NCBI RefSeq assembly: GCF_020539485.1
Contig: NZ_JACDXU010000007.1
Location: 1 to 39,507 of the forward strand
DNA from: Fulverythrobacter ferritrahens
GTDB taxonomy: Bacteria; Pseudomonadota; Alphaproteobacteria; Sphingomonadales; Sphingomonadaceae
DNA: 39,507 nt
Reading direction: 5' to 3'
The notes below the pieces were generated by a model. It did no database searches and had not been told where the DNA came from. It worked only from the letters and a program-made list of their open reading frames with translations. Positions 9,269 through 17,791 of the stretch are shown piece by piece; position 1 is the stretch's first letter; each line of letters starts with the position of its first letter. The position numbers and the translations under genes are program-made.

Positions 9269-9841
9269 TCAGATAGCCTCGACCGTCACGCGGTCATTGG
9301 TGAAGACGCAGATGTCGGCTGCCACTGCCATGGCGCGGCGGGCGATCACTTCTGCATCCTGTTCGTAAGCATCGATAGCGCGGGCGGCGGCCAGCGCATA
9401 ATTGCCGCCCGATCCGATCGCGGCGATTTGCGATTCCGGGCCGCCCTCCGGCTCCAGCACGTCGCCATTGCCGGTCAACACCAGCAAGGCGTCCTTGTCG
9501 GCCACGATCATCAGGGCTTCCAGGTTGCGCAGATATTTGTCGGTGCGCCAGTCTTTCGCCAGTTCCACCGCAGCGCGCAGCAACTGGCCGCTATATTGCT
9601 CCAGCTTTTTTTCGAGCCGTTCGAACAGGGTGAAGGCATCGGCGGTCGCCCCGGCGAAACCGGCAATCACGTTGCCACCCGCCCCGATGCGGCGCACCTT
9701 GCGCGCATTGGGCTTCATCACCGTGTTGCCCATGGAAACCTGTCCATCGCCCGCGATGACGGTCTTACCGTCTTTCTTCACGCCGATGATGGTAGTGCCG
9801 TGCCACTGGATCAGGCCGTGGCGATTGTCGCTTTCACTCAT
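9269..9841 (-). CDS. hslV: ATP-dependent protease catalytic subunit HslV
   Basis: A 190-residue proteasome-like threonine peptidase. The mature N-terminal nucleophile is Thr16 in [13 protein letters not shown], so a short propeptide is removed. The motifs [24 protein letters not shown] and [13 protein letters not shown] are diagnostic of HslV. I prefer the ATG at 9841 because it gives a propeptide of the usual alphaproteobacterial length. An in-frame GTG at 9862 would add seven residues and cannot be excluded. It is the first gene of hslVU, with bamE upstream on the same strand. Confidence 0.96.
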   Translation of the reverse strand: MSESDNRHGLIQWHGTTIIGVKKDGKTVIAGDGQVSMGNTVMKPNARKVRRIGAGGNVIAGFAGATADAFTLFERLEKKLEQYSGQLLRAAVELAKDWRTDKYLRNLEALMIVADKDALLVLTGNGDVLEPEGGPESQIAAIGSGGNYALAAARAIDAYEQDAEVIARRAMAVAADICVFTNDRVTVEAI

Positions 9842-9898
9842 GGGGCGAATATGGGCGCTCACCCTCAGCCGTTCAAGCGGCCGGGTGGCCGCCAGAAA

Positions 9899-10372
9899 TC
9901 AGCTGCCGTTCGGACCTGGGCCACCGGGAGCATTGGAACCCATCGCACCAACCTGGCCGATATTGCCGAACAGATCTTCGAGGAAGCCACGCTCCTTGCC
10001 GAGAACGGGCGTCTTGTCCCCTTCGGGGCTGATCTGGGCAACCTTGTCCATGCCCCAGCGCTCGGCGGAAACCACATTGCCCTTCTCGTCAAAGGTCACG
10101 GCCAGCACGGAATGCTGCCCGATACGCGGCTTGCGGAACGGCTTCTGGTAAGTGGTGCTGGAAACGTAATACCAGATCGGATTGCCAAATTCGCTGGCGA
10201 AGGTCGGCCGGCCAAGAGTGCCTTCCACCGATTCCCGGTTATCGATGCCCGGCTGCACGGCCTGCACAAGCGCCTCGTCAGCGATGTAGCCGCGATGATC
10301 CGAGATGGAGCTGCACCCGGCCAACAAGGCCGCGAGCGTCACTATCGCAGCGATCCGAACCTTGGGCATCAT
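9899..10372 (-). CDS. bamE: Outer membrane assembly lipoprotein BamE (SmpA/OmlA family)
   Basis: A 157-residue lipoprotein with lipobox LLAGC (Cys20). The SmpA/OmlA domain follows: VQPGIDNRESVEGTLGRPTFASEFGNPIWYYVSS, then LAVTFDEKGNVVSAERWG. BamE is an accessory lipoprotein of the BAM complex, which inserts beta-barrel proteins into the outer membrane. The C-terminus (about 125-157) is an extension rich in Gly, Pro and Asn. The first of two adjacent ATGs is used here; the second would shorten it by one residue. It is divergent from the CBP3-like gene, with 186 bp between them. Confidence 0.93.
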   Translation of the reverse strand: MMPKVRIAAIVTLAALLAGCSSISDHRGYIADEALVQAVQPGIDNRESVEGTLGRPTFASEFGNPIWYYVSSTTYQKPFRKPRIGQHSVLAVTFDEKGNVVSAERWGMDKVAQISPEGDKTPVLGKERGFLEDLFGNIGQVGAMGSNAPGGPGPNGS

Positions 10373-10558
10373 CTATTCGGTCTCCGAACCTCGCCAGTGG
10401 AACACCGGCCGTCCTGCAATCAATTGCCTTGTGCTTTAGCAAGCAGTATCGGCGCGAGCCTTAAGGACAAGCGTCCCCTTGCGCAATGGCGCTTGGGGAC
10501 CAGAGCCATCGGCCGTGCGGATTTAATCGCGGCTGAACGAAAAGGACCAGCCAGAAAC

Positions 10559-11071
10559 GTGAAACTCCTGTCCCGCCTCTTTGCCCGCTCGCAAGACCCG
10601 CGCCAGGGTGTCCAGGCGCTGTGGCACCGCGTGGTGGAAATCGCTCGCGACAAGGAATGGTACGCGCAGCGGAGCGTGGCCGACACGCTGGAGGGGCGTT
10701 TCGATATGATCACGGCTGTCCTTGCCATGGTGCTGCTGCGGCTGGAGCGGGACGAGAACATGGCCCATCCTTGCGTCTATCTCACCGAACTGTTCGTGGA
10801 CGACATGGAAGGCCAGCTGCGCGAGAGCGGCGTGGGCGATGTCGTGGTGGGCAAGCATATGGGCAAGCTGATGTCCGCGCTGGGCGGCCGGCTGGGCGCC
10901 TTTCGCGAGGCGCTGGCCCAGGATGACAACAACGCGCTGGAGGAAGCGGTGGCCCGCAACCTGCGCCTGCTGGATGGTGCTTCGCCCGTGGCTGCGGCGG
11001 CCGGGCTGCGCGATTTCCATGACCGGCTCTGCACCGTTCCCGCAGAACGTATTCTGGCAGCGGAGATCTGA
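10559..11071 (+). CDS. Ubiquinol-cytochrome c chaperone (CBP3/UQCC1 domain)
   Basis: A 170-residue protein read from a GTG start; no ATG lies near the N-terminus in this frame. It contains the CBP3-type signature YLTELFVDDMEGQLRESGVGDVVVGKHMGKLMSALGGRLGAF at about residues 75-118. In mitochondria Cbp3 assists cytochrome b synthesis and assembly of the bc1 complex. Bacterial members are poorly studied, so a role in bc1 maturation here is inferred from the domain. A purine-rich AAAGGA lies about 13 bp upstream. The stop codon is 2 bp before the yceD start, so the two are very likely translated from one mRNA. Confidence 0.85.
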   Translation: MKLLSRLFARSQDPRQGVQALWHRVVEIARDKEWYAQRSVADTLEGRFDMITAVLAMVLLRLERDENMAHPCVYLTELFVDDMEGQLRESGVGDVVVGKHMGKLMSALGGRLGAFREALAQDDNNALEEAVARNLRLLDGASPVAAAAGLRDFHDRLCTVPAERILAAEI

Positions 11072-11073
11072 GC

Positions 11074-11601
11074 ATGACCCAGACCCCTGAATTTTCCCGC
11101 ATGATCGACATCCGCTCGGTGGACGAGCGCGTGCGGCATCTGGAAGCTGACGAGGCGGAGCGCGCGGCGCTGGCCCGCCGCTTCGGCCTTATCTCCATCG
11201 GAAAGCTGGAAGCTGACGTTGCGCTGGTGAAAGACGGCACCGCCGTGGATGCCAACGGCACGCTGAATGCCAAGATCGTGCAAAGCTGCGCCGTGACCGG
11301 AGATGACTTGCCCGTAACGATTCGGGAGGAATTCACGCTGCGTTTCGTTGAAGAAACACAGGCGGAAATCACCGAAGGGGAGGAAGTGGAGCTGGAGGCC
11401 GAGGAACTGGACGAGATTCCCTATACGGGCACGTCGTTCGATCTTGGCGAGGCCGTGGCGCAGGGGCTGGCGCTGGCTATCGATCCTTACGCCACCGGGC
11501 CGAATGCTGAAAAGGTGCGGAAGGAAGCTGGTCTTCTGGATGAAAGCGCCAGCGGGCCCTTTGCCGCGCTGGCTGCCCTCAAGGGAAAGAAGGCCGACTG
11601 A
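11074..11601 (+). CDS. YceD family protein (DUF177)
   Basis: A 175-residue acidic cytosolic protein with the YceD/DUF177 pattern: IVQSCAVTGDDLPVTIREEFTLRF (about 69-92), then an acidic stretch, then SFDLGEAVAQGLALAIDPYA (about 117-136). Only one Cys of the common paired-Cys layout is visible (SCAVTG). In many bacteria yceD precedes rpmF (ribosomal protein L32), and plant and bacterial homologues affect 23S rRNA accumulation. Here rpmF is not adjacent; the next gene is ssb on the opposite strand. It follows the CBP3-like gene by 2 bp. Confidence 0.88.
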   Translation: MTQTPEFSRMIDIRSVDERVRHLEADEAERAALARRFGLISIGKLEADVALVKDGTAVDANGTLNAKIVQSCAVTGDDLPVTIREEFTLRFVEETQAEITEGEEVELEAEELDEIPYTGTSFDLGEAVAQGLALAIDPYATGPNAEKVRKEAGLLDESASGPFAALAALKGKKAD

Positions 11602-11603
11602 CC

Positions 11604-11635
11604 GCCAGCCCGCTTTCCCGATAAAGGGCGGCGAT
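11604..11635. terminator. Possible hairpin between yceD and ssb
   Basis: CGCC-GCCC-CTTT blocks on the left can pair, with single-base bulges, with AAAGGGCGGCG on the right. The site fills the 33-bp gap between two convergent genes, which suits a bidirectional terminator. The stem is imperfect. Confidence 0.3.
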
Positions 11636-12180
11636 CAGAACGGGATATCGTCGTCCAGATCGTCGCCGAAATTGCTGCCGCCGCCGGCAGGAGCACCGCC
11701 GCCCCAGCCGCCTGAGGACGAGCCGCCTGAGGAAGAACCTCCGCCGCCATAGGAACCGCCGCCACCGGCGCCACCTTCGTTCCAGCCGCCGCTGCGCTGG
11801 CCACCGCCACCGCCGCCAGCACCGCCCTGCGGCCCATCGAGCATGGTCATCACCGCGCCGGGGCCCTGCAGCACCACTTCGGTGGTGTAGCGGTCATTAC
11901 CCGACTGGTCCTGCCATTTGCGGGTACGCAGCTGGCCTTCGATATAGACCTTGCTGCCCTTGCGCAGGAAGCGTTCGGCAACGCCGGCGAGACCTTCAGA
12001 GAAGATCGCCACGCTATGCCATTCGGTGCGTTCCTGCTTCTGGCCGGTGTTGCGATCCTTCCAGCTTTCCGACGTGGCGATGCGCAGGTTGCACACCTTC
12101 CCGCCATTCTGGAACGAGCGGACTTCCGGGTCCGCACCCAGATTGCCGACCAGAATGACCTTGTTGACGCTGCCTGCCAT
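11635..12180 (-). CDS. ssb: Single-stranded DNA-binding protein
   Basis: A 181-residue SSB. The OB fold (about 5-112) starts [21 protein letters not shown] and includes the [11 protein letters not shown] and [17 protein letters not shown] strands. A long Gly/Ser-rich linker (about 118-170) leads to the acidic tip DDLDDDIPF, which recruits repair and replication partners. SSB tetramers coat single-stranded DNA. The gene stands alone, convergent with yceD, and 117 bp separate its start from the end of feoB. Confidence 0.98.
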   Translation of the reverse strand: MAGSVNKVILVGNLGADPEVRSFQNGGKVCNLRIATSESWKDRNTGQKQERTEWHSVAIFSEGLAGVAERFLRKGSKVYIEGQLRTRKWQDQSGNDRYTTEVVLQGPGAVMTMLDGPQGGAGGGGGGQRSGGWNEGGAGGGGSYGGGGSSSGGSSSGGWGGGAPAGGGSNFGDDLDDDIPF

Positions 12181-12297
12181 GAACTTCCTCTTTGGGCTAC
12201 GGACCCGGCGCTGGCGCGCCGGAAAATGATTCCCGCAAGGATGTAAGCCCCGGCCAGCCGCAAGCCAACCTCGCCGCCATCCTTTTGCACGATCAAG

Positions 12298-14151
12298 CTA
12301 CAGCCCCAGCGCAGTGGCCGTCCAGAACGTAAGCCCCGCGAAGATGTAGGCCAGGCCGAAGAGATAGGCGAGCATGAAGGCAGGCCACTTCCATCCGTTG
12401 GTTTCCCGGCGGGCCACGGCGATGGTAGAAAGACACTGCGGCGCGAAGACGAACCAGGCGAGGAAGGCCAGCGCCATCGGCAGGGTCCAGCGCGAACCGA
12501 GCCGGTCTTCCAGCGCGGAGGCCGCGGCATCCTCGTCCGAAGCGTCGATGGCATAGGTCGTCGCCAATGCGGAAACCGCCACTTCGCGCGCCGCCATGGC
12601 CGGCACCAGCGCCAGTGCCATTTCGTGATTGAAGCCGATGGGCCGCACCACCACTTCCACCCCGCTGGCGAGCTTGCCCGCGATGGAAGCATTGAGCTGG
12701 CTTTCGCCCGGCCCTGCCTTGGGGAAGCTGAGCAGCACCCACAGCACCACGGTGACGGTGAAGATGATCGTGCCCGCGCGCCGCAGGAATACCCAGGCCC
12801 GCTGCCACAGCCCGATCAGCAGATCGGAAATGCGGGGAAGCTGATATTTGGGCAGTTCCATGATGAAGCCGGAAGCCGCGCCCTTGGTCACCGAACGGCG
12901 CAGCACCAAAGCCGCCCCCATCGCACCCACGATCCCCGCGACATAGAGGCCGAACAGCACCAGCCCCTGCAACCCGATGCCCGGACCCACCGTGGTGGCG
13001 GGAATGAAGGCGCCGATGATCACGGCATAGACCGGCAGACGCGCCGAACAGGTCATCAGCGGGGCGATCAGGATCGTGGTCAGCCGGTCCTTGGGATCAG
13101 CAATGCTGCGCGTGGCCATGATACCGGGAATGGCGCAGGCAAAGCTGGACAGCAGCGGAATGAAGCTGCGACCAGAAAGGCCCACAGAAGCCATCAGGCG
13201 GTCCATGATGAAGGCCGCGCGAGCCATATATCCGGTCGCTTCCATCACCAGGATGAAGAAGAACAGGATCACGATCTGGGGCAGGAATACTACCACGGAG
13301 CCGACGCCCGCCAGCACGCCCTGCACCAGCAGATCCTGCACGAAACCGGCAGGGATGATCTGGGTAGCCAGTTCGGAAAGCCAGGCCACCACCCCTTCGA
13401 GCGCATCGGCAAAGGGCGTGGCCCAGGCGAACACGGCCTGGAAGATGACGAAGAGCAGCGCGAACAGGATCGGCGGGCCGAGCCAGGGATGCAGCAGCAC
13501 CTTGTCCATCCGGGCATGCAGCCGGTGCTGGCGAGTTTCAGAAAGAATGGCGCCCTTGGCGATGTTATTGGCCGCCAGCCTGCGTTCCGGCAGGGTGATA
13601 TGCGGACGCGGATGATCCTTGGGATCGCTTTCCGCCCGCGCTTCAGCCGCAGCGATAGCCTGCGCCAGTTCGGCCAGGCCGCGGCGGCGCACGGCAACAG
13701 TGGGAATCACCGGCACGCCGAGCGCCTGCTCCAGCGCCGCCGGATCGATCACCAGCCCGTCACGCTCGGCCAGATCGACCATGTTGAGCGCCACCACGGT
13801 GGGGCGCCCGAGTTCGAGTACTTCCTGCGCGAAGACGAGATGCTGTTCGATGTTCGAGGCATCGAGCACCACGATCAGCACATCGGGCTGCGCCTCGCCG
13901 GGGAATTCTCCGAAAATGACCTTGCGGGTCACTTCTTCGTCCGGGCTGGTCGCATCGAAGCCATAGCTGCCGGGCAGGTCGATCAGTTCCACTGGCTCGC
14001 CTGTCGGCAACACCAGCCGCCCGGCCTTTCGCTCCACAGTGACGCCGGGATAATTGGCGATCTTCTGCCGCGCGCCGGTCAGCGCGTTGAACAGCGCGCT
14101 TTTGCCTGCGTTGGGGTTGCCGACGAGGGCGGCGATCCGCTTGCCGATCAT
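12298..14151 (-). CDS. feoB: Ferrous iron transporter FeoB
   Basis: A 617-residue inner-membrane protein. The N-terminal G domain has G1 GNPNAGKS (11-18), the G3-type DLPGSYGFD (about 58-66) and NMVD (G4). A helical insert follows, then a membrane domain of about eight helices with paired Gate motifs: FACAIPGIMATRSI near 335-350 holds the conserved Cys, and TCSARLPVYAVIIGAFIP follows. It imports Fe(II), with GTP hydrolysis in the cytosolic domain. It is shorter than the roughly 770-residue E. coli protein, as in many alphaproteobacteria, mainly at the C-terminus. Its ATG overlaps the feoA stop by 4 bp, implying coupled translation. No feoC is seen. Confidence 0.97.
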   Translation of the reverse strand: MIGKRIAALVGNPNAGKSALFNALTGARQKIANYPGVTVERKAGRLVLPTGEPVELIDLPGSYGFDATSPDEEVTRKVIFGEFPGEAQPDVLIVVLDASNIEQHLVFAQEVLELGRPTVVALNMVDLAERDGLVIDPAALEQALGVPVIPTVAVRRRGLAELAQAIAAAEARAESDPKDHPRPHITLPERRLAANNIAKGAILSETRQHRLHARMDKVLLHPWLGPPILFALLFVIFQAVFAWATPFADALEGVVAWLSELATQIIPAGFVQDLLVQGVLAGVGSVVVFLPQIVILFFFILVMEATGYMARAAFIMDRLMASVGLSGRSFIPLLSSFACAIPGIMATRSIADPKDRLTTILIAPLMTCSARLPVYAVIIGAFIPATTVGPGIGLQGLVLFGLYVAGIVGAMGAALVLRRSVTKGAASGFIMELPKYQLPRISDLLIGLWQRAWVFLRRAGTIIFTVTVVLWVLLSFPKAGPGESQLNASIAGKLASGVEVVVRPIGFNHEMALALVPAMAAREVAVSALATTYAIDASDEDAAASALEDRLGSRWTLPMALAFLAWFVFAPQCLSTIAVARRETNGWKWPAFMLAYLFGLAYIFAGLTFWTATALGL

Positions 14152-14402
14152 CGTGCCGCCTCCGCCAGTTCTTCGACTTCCATCGCGCGGGCGTGGTTGC
14201 GGCGCAGGGCCACGGTCATGCGGCCCACTTCAAGCGCAATCGGATCCTTGCCCGCGAACACACCGCGATGGGCGATTTCCACCTCGGCCCCAGTGTCGAT
14301 CCCCAGAGCACGAAGGCGAGTCGCCTCCTCAGGGGCGAGAATTCCCCAATCGACAGCGATAATGCGAGCGCGGCGGCCGGTCGGCAAGGCATCGAGGTTC
14401 AT
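14148..14402 (-). CDS. feoA: Ferrous iron transport protein FeoA
   Basis: An 84-residue SH3-like cytosolic protein: MNLDALPTGRRARIIAVDWG, then EATRLRALGIDTGAEVEIAHRGVF, GKDPIALEVGRMTVALRRNHARAMEVEE. This is the usual FeoA layout. FeoA is a small partner thought to act on the FeoB G domain. It is the first gene of feoAB, overlaps feoB by 4 bp, and has a candidate Fur site 26-50 bp upstream of its start. Confidence 0.95.
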   Translation of the reverse strand: MNLDALPTGRRARIIAVDWGILAPEEATRLRALGIDTGAEVEIAHRGVFAGKDPIALEVGRMTVALRRNHARAMEVEELAEAAR

Positions 14403-14427
14403 GCCTGTCCGCTGCCAGACTTGGGAG

Positions 14428-14452
14428 CTAATTGCAACTGGTTCGCAATTAG
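14428..14452 (-). promoter_or_regulatory. Candidate Fur box upstream of feoAB
   Basis: CTAATTGC (14428-14435) and GCAATTAG (14445-14452) are perfect inverted repeats separated by 9 bp. Read towards feoA, the core is TTGCGAACCAGTTGCAA, close to the alphaproteobacterial Fur-type pattern with a TGCGAA half-site and its complement. The position just upstream of feoA is where an iron-responsive repressor would block transcription. The AT-rich site also stands out from its GC-rich surroundings. Binding is inferred, not shown. Confidence 0.7.
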
Positions 14453-14542
14453 AAAATTGGGTTCCGCATGCGAGGGCGCGGGTCTGCTCGTCCCGAAAGA
14501 CAAGCTGGCCTCTTCAAACAATCACGCAAGAGCGCAGAAATC

Positions 14543-15214
14543 CTACCGCGCCGGGTAGCGCAGCCTTCCCAGGAAGCGGGTCATCGAAAAGCCCTCGCGG
14601 TCGCGCAGCAGGTTGGCCTTGGCCTTTTCGAATTTCATGATCCCTTCGATCCGGCGATCCAGGAAAGCACGGGTTTCCGCCTTGCCTTCGCTCTCGTCGC
14701 TCACGAACACCGCCAGCGTGGCGCCATAAATGCCTTCGAGGATCGCGCGCTTGGTGTAGTAATTGTAATCGGCTGCCGTATCGCCAGCCAGCCGCCACAT
14801 CAGATCGGCACTGCGCCAGCCCTGTCGCAAGGCGGCAGGGGCGTTTTGCGGCATGGTCTGGATAGCCAGCGCGCGGCGCATCGCCTCTTCCCGGCCAATC
14901 GCGGCAGAGAGGCGGAACCACACCAGTCCGCGGATTTTCTCGCGGATTTTCATCCCCGCCAGCACTTCGGGCGGGAAGGCGCGGATCATGGCTGCATCGA
15001 CATGTTCCACCCACGCCGCGATCAGGTCCATCGCGCCGCCGGGAAAGGCCAGCCGGGCAATGGCGGGATCGATCCCCGCGCTCTGCGCTGCGGCTTCCAC
15101 GGCCGCATCGCTCCAGCCATCAAACGCGGCGGCATCGGCCACCAGCGGGGCAAGCGCCAGCCGGATTTCATCCAGCGTGGGATCTTGCGGCAGAGCCTCA
15201 GAAGCCAGGGCCAT
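14543..15214 (-). CDS. COQ9 family ubiquinone biosynthesis protein
   Basis: A 223-residue protein with the COQ9 pattern: a TetR-like N-terminal helical part, the signature AFPGGAMDLIAAWVEHVDAAM (about 62-82), and WRSADLMWRLAGDTAADYNYYTKRAILEGIYGATLAVFVSDES (about 134-176), the amphipathic lipid-binding region. COQ9 binds isoprenoid lipids and helps COQ7 hydroxylate a ubiquinone precursor. The start at 15214 overlaps the end of the upstream ankyrin gene by 17 bp, so translation is probably coupled. No other coq or ubi gene is in the window. Confidence 0.92.
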   Translation of the reverse strand: MALASEALPQDPTLDEIRLALAPLVADAAAFDGWSDAAVEAAAQSAGIDPAIARLAFPGGAMDLIAAWVEHVDAAMIRAFPPEVLAGMKIREKIRGLVWFRLSAAIGREEAMRRALAIQTMPQNAPAALRQGWRSADLMWRLAGDTAADYNYYTKRAILEGIYGATLAVFVSDESEGKAETRAFLDRRIEGIMKFEKAKANLLRDREGFSMTRFLGRLRYPAR

Positions 15215-15818
15215 AACGCACCGATCCTTCCCGTTCGCCCTTGGGCTTCTGGTTCTTTTCGATTTCCTGGGCGAGAGCGCCGTTCGCCCCGTCAAACATT
15301 GCATAGTCGCGCGCGCTGCGTCCGGAGCTGTCCGCCCGATCGGGGTCCGCGCCGCCCTTCAGCAGAACGCGCATCATCGGAATATCGCGCCGGTGGACCG
15401 CCGCGATCAGCGGGGTTTCGCCGGTGGCATTGGCCACATCCACCTTGGCCCCGCGCCTGATCAGTTCCTGCGCGCCTTCGATGAAGCCGATCTGCGTGGC
15501 CAGAACCAGCGGAGTTACGCCCTTCTTGTCCTGAATATTGGTGTTCGCGCCCTTCTGGCACAGGAACTGGATCCAGACCATGTTGCGCTGGCTCACCGCG
15601 ATGTGAAGCGCGGACTCGCCCGTGGTGATGTCCTGCGAATTGACCAGGGTATTGCTGTGGTCCTGCAGCAGCTTGACCACCTCGTCCCCCTTGCCGTCCT
15701 TCACGGCCTTGAGGAACTGGTAACCGGGGGAATATTGCGCCTGTGCGGGTGTCGCCAGTGCCAGTGCCCCTGCGACTGCCGGAAGGACCAATGCCGAAAT
15801 GCGCCCAAGCCGCGCCAC
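15198..15818 (-). CDS. Exported ankyrin-repeat protein
   Basis: A 206-residue protein from a GTG start with AGGAG 9 bp upstream. An earlier in-frame Met would hide the signal peptide behind 38 extra residues, so the GTG is preferred. The signal peptide (VLPAVAGALALATPAQAQ) is followed by about four ankyrin repeats: GESALHIAVSQRNMVWIQFLCQKGANTN, KGVTPLVLATQIGFIEGAQELIRRGAKVD, GETPLIAAVHRRDIPMMRVLLKGGADPD and a shorter last one. Ankyrin repeats bind proteins; the periplasmic partner is unknown. It overlaps COQ9 by 17 bp and is divergent from the SCO gene across 81 bp. Confidence 0.85.
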   Translation of the reverse strand: MARLGRISALVLPAVAGALALATPAQAQYSPGYQFLKAVKDGKGDEVVKLLQDHSNTLVNSQDITTGESALHIAVSQRNMVWIQFLCQKGANTNIQDKKGVTPLVLATQIGFIEGAQELIRRGAKVDVANATGETPLIAAVHRRDIPMMRVLLKGGADPDRADSSGRSARDYAMFDGANGALAQEIEKNQKPKGEREGSVRYGPGF

Positions 15819-15899
15819 TGTGCAATCTCCTGCCTTTTCGGACCCGATGTTGAGAGCCCCTGTTTGACTCACCCCTTGCGATAGGCGGGTTAGCAGAGC

Positions 15900-16526
15900 A
15901 TGAACCGGCGCGCCATGTGGAAAGCCAAACACGCATTCGCCCCTTTTGCCGCAATCGCCCTGACATTAGCCCTGACGGGCTGCGGGCAGAAATCCTCCGG
16001 CGGGGTTCCGGCCGACGCGCCTCTGGCCGGCGCGGCCATCGGCGGTCCCTTCGATCTGGTGGACGCGGCGGGCAAACCGGTCAAATGGTCGGATTTCGAC
16101 GGGAAGTACCGCATCGTCTATTTCGGCTATACCTATTGCCCTGACGTGTGCCCCACCGATGTCGGCCGGATCATGCAGGGTTTTGCCAAGTTCAAGGCCG
16201 ATGAGCCGGAACTGGCCGCAAAGGTGCAGCCAATCTTCATCTCCATCGATCCCGAGCGCGATACGCCCGCCAAGGTGGGTGAGTTCACACATGCCTTTTC
16301 GGACGATCTGATCGGCCTGACCGGCACGCCCGGGCAGGTGAAAGCCGCTGCCGAAGCTTTCAAGGTCTTTTACCGCAAGGGCGAAACTTCCGCGGGGGGC
16401 GGCTATCTCGTCGATCACAGCAGCGTCACTTACCTAATGAGCCCGAAGGGAGAGCCCATCGCGCTGCTGCCGGTGGACAAGGGGCCCGATGCCGTGGCGG
16501 CGGACCTTGCCCGCTGGGTGAGCTAG
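15900..16526 (+). CDS. SCO1/SenC family copper chaperone lipoprotein
   Basis: A 208-residue thioredoxin-fold protein with lipobox LALTGC (Cys28), the metal/redox motif CPDVCP (Cys80, Cys84) and the third ligand His173 in YLVDHSS. ISIDPERDTPAKV (about 115-127) is a further family block. SCO proteins deliver copper to the CuA site of cytochrome c oxidase or keep its cysteines reduced. A second Met five codons downstream is an alternative start. The YcgN-type gene follows after 6 bp on the same strand, suggesting an operon. Confidence 0.93.
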   Translation: MNRRAMWKAKHAFAPFAAIALTLALTGCGQKSSGGVPADAPLAGAAIGGPFDLVDAAGKPVKWSDFDGKYRIVYFGYTYCPDVCPTDVGRIMQGFAKFKADEPELAAKVQPIFISIDPERDTPAKVGEFTHAFSDDLIGLTGTPGQVKAAAEAFKVFYRKGETSAGGGYLVDHSSVTYLMSPKGEPIALLPVDKGPDAVAADLARWVS

Positions 16527-16532
16527 AAACCC

Positions 16533-17018
16533 ATGGACAAGCTGGGCAATCAGAACCTGCGCTACCGCTTCTGGGAACTGCCGCTCGCCGATCTCAATCG
16601 CGCCGAGTGGGAAGCACTGTGCGATGGCTGCGGGCGGTGCTGCCTGCACAAGCTGGAAGATGCCGATACGGGCGAGGTGGTGGACACAAACGTCGCCTGC
16701 CGTCTGCTGGATACGCGCACGGGCCAGTGCAAGGATTACCGCAACCGCAAGGCCTTCGTGCCCGATTGCCTGCGCCTCACGCTCAAGCTGGTAAAGGAAA
16801 TCCGCTGGCTGCCCGATAGCTGCGCCTATCGCCGCCGGGCGGATGGGCGCCCCCTGCCGGGCTGGCACTACCTGCTTTCGGGCGACCGCACTGCCCTGCG
16901 CACGGCAGGTGTTTCAGTGATCGGCCGCGCCATCAGCGAGACAGAGGCGGGGCCGATCGAGCATCACATCGTCGAATGGGCCGATGCAGCAGACGAGTGG
17001 CCGGAAGGCGGCACGTGA
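16533..17018 (+). CDS. YcgN/YkgJ family cysteine-cluster protein
   Basis: A 161-residue cytosolic protein with a conserved cysteine cluster: ALCDGCGRCCLHKLED (about 28-43), VACRLLDTRTGQCKDY (about 54-69) and VPDC (about 78), then IRWLPDSCAYR. This fits the UPF0260/YcgN group, probably binding a metal or iron-sulfur cluster; no enzyme activity is established for the family. Its stop overlaps the start of the YgjP-like gene by 4 bp (GTGA), so they form a translational pair. Confidence 0.9.
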   Translation: MDKLGNQNLRYRFWELPLADLNRAEWEALCDGCGRCCLHKLEDADTGEVVDTNVACRLLDTRTGQCKDYRNRKAFVPDCLRLTLKLVKEIRWLPDSCAYRRRADGRPLPGWHYLLSGDRTALRTAGVSVIGRAISETEAGPIEHHIVEWADAADEWPEGGT

Positions 17019-17737
17019 TCGACTGGCTGCGCCGCACTCCCGTCGATCCCCGCCTGGAATTGTGCGGACGGCAAGTGCCCGTGACGATCCGTCGACACCC
17101 CACGGCCCGCCGCATGACCCTGCACCTCGCGCCCGATGGCAGCGAGATACGCCTTACCCTGCCGCGCTGGGGCCGCACCAGCGATGGGCTGGATTTCGCC
17201 GCCAGCCGCCGCGACTGGCTGGAAGGGCAGATGGCCCACCTGCCCGCATCCTCCGCACCCGAGGCGGGCGGTATGCTGCTCTATCGCGGGCAGGAGCTGG
17301 CGATCCACTGGCATGAGAAAGCCCGCCGCCGTCCAGCGCTGGAAGAAAGCCGCCTGCTTGTGGGTGGGCCGCAGGACGGGCTCGCCCCGCGCCTCAAACG
17401 CTGGCTGGAGGGGGAAGCACTGCGCCATATGGAGGCTGATCTCGCCCATTATTGCGCCGCTGCCGGCAAGGCCCCGCCGCCCCTGCGCCTCTCGCGTGCG
17501 CAGCGCCGCTGGGGCAGCTGCGCCAGCGACGGGACGATCCGGCTCAACTGGCGGCTGATCCAGGCGCCAGACCCGGTACGCCGCTCGGTCGTGGCGCATG
17601 AAGTTGCGCATTTGAGCCATTTCGACCATTCGCCGGCCTTCCACGCCCTGCTGGCCGAGCTGTTCGAGGGTGATCTGAAAGAGGTGAACCGCTGGCTGAA
17701 AGCGCATGGAAGGCGCCTCTACAGCACCTTTGGCTGA
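17015..17737 (+). CDS. YgjP-like (SprT/M48-type) zinc metallopeptidase
   Basis: A 240-residue protein read from a GTG that overlaps the upstream stop by 4 bp. The N-terminal part has RRHPTARRMTLHLAPDGSEIRLTLPRW, typical of DUF45/YgjP. The zinc motif HEVAHLSHFDHSPAFHALL (about 197-215) supplies HExxH plus a third His in HSPAFH, and RAQRRWGSCASDGTIRLNW precedes it. No signal peptide or membrane segment is seen, so it is cytosolic. YgjP-like proteins are putative peptidases of unknown substrate. Confidence 0.88.
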   Translation: MIDWLRRTPVDPRLELCGRQVPVTIRRHPTARRMTLHLAPDGSEIRLTLPRWGRTSDGLDFAASRRDWLEGQMAHLPASSAPEAGGMLLYRGQELAIHWHEKARRRPALEESRLLVGGPQDGLAPRLKRWLEGEALRHMEADLAHYCAAAGKAPPPLRLSRAQRRWGSCASDGTIRLNWRLIQAPDPVRRSVVAHEVAHLSHFDHSPAFHALLAELFEGDLKEVNRWLKAHGRRLYSTFG

Positions 17738-17791
17738 GCCGACCGCGCGAAGACACTGGCGGAGGCGCACGCCAGCGCCTACATTCGCGCC

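Noticed and set aside
12625-14640. 671-codon plus-strand frame opposite feoAB
   Set aside because: Antisense to feoAB; low-complexity His/Gln/Arg composition.
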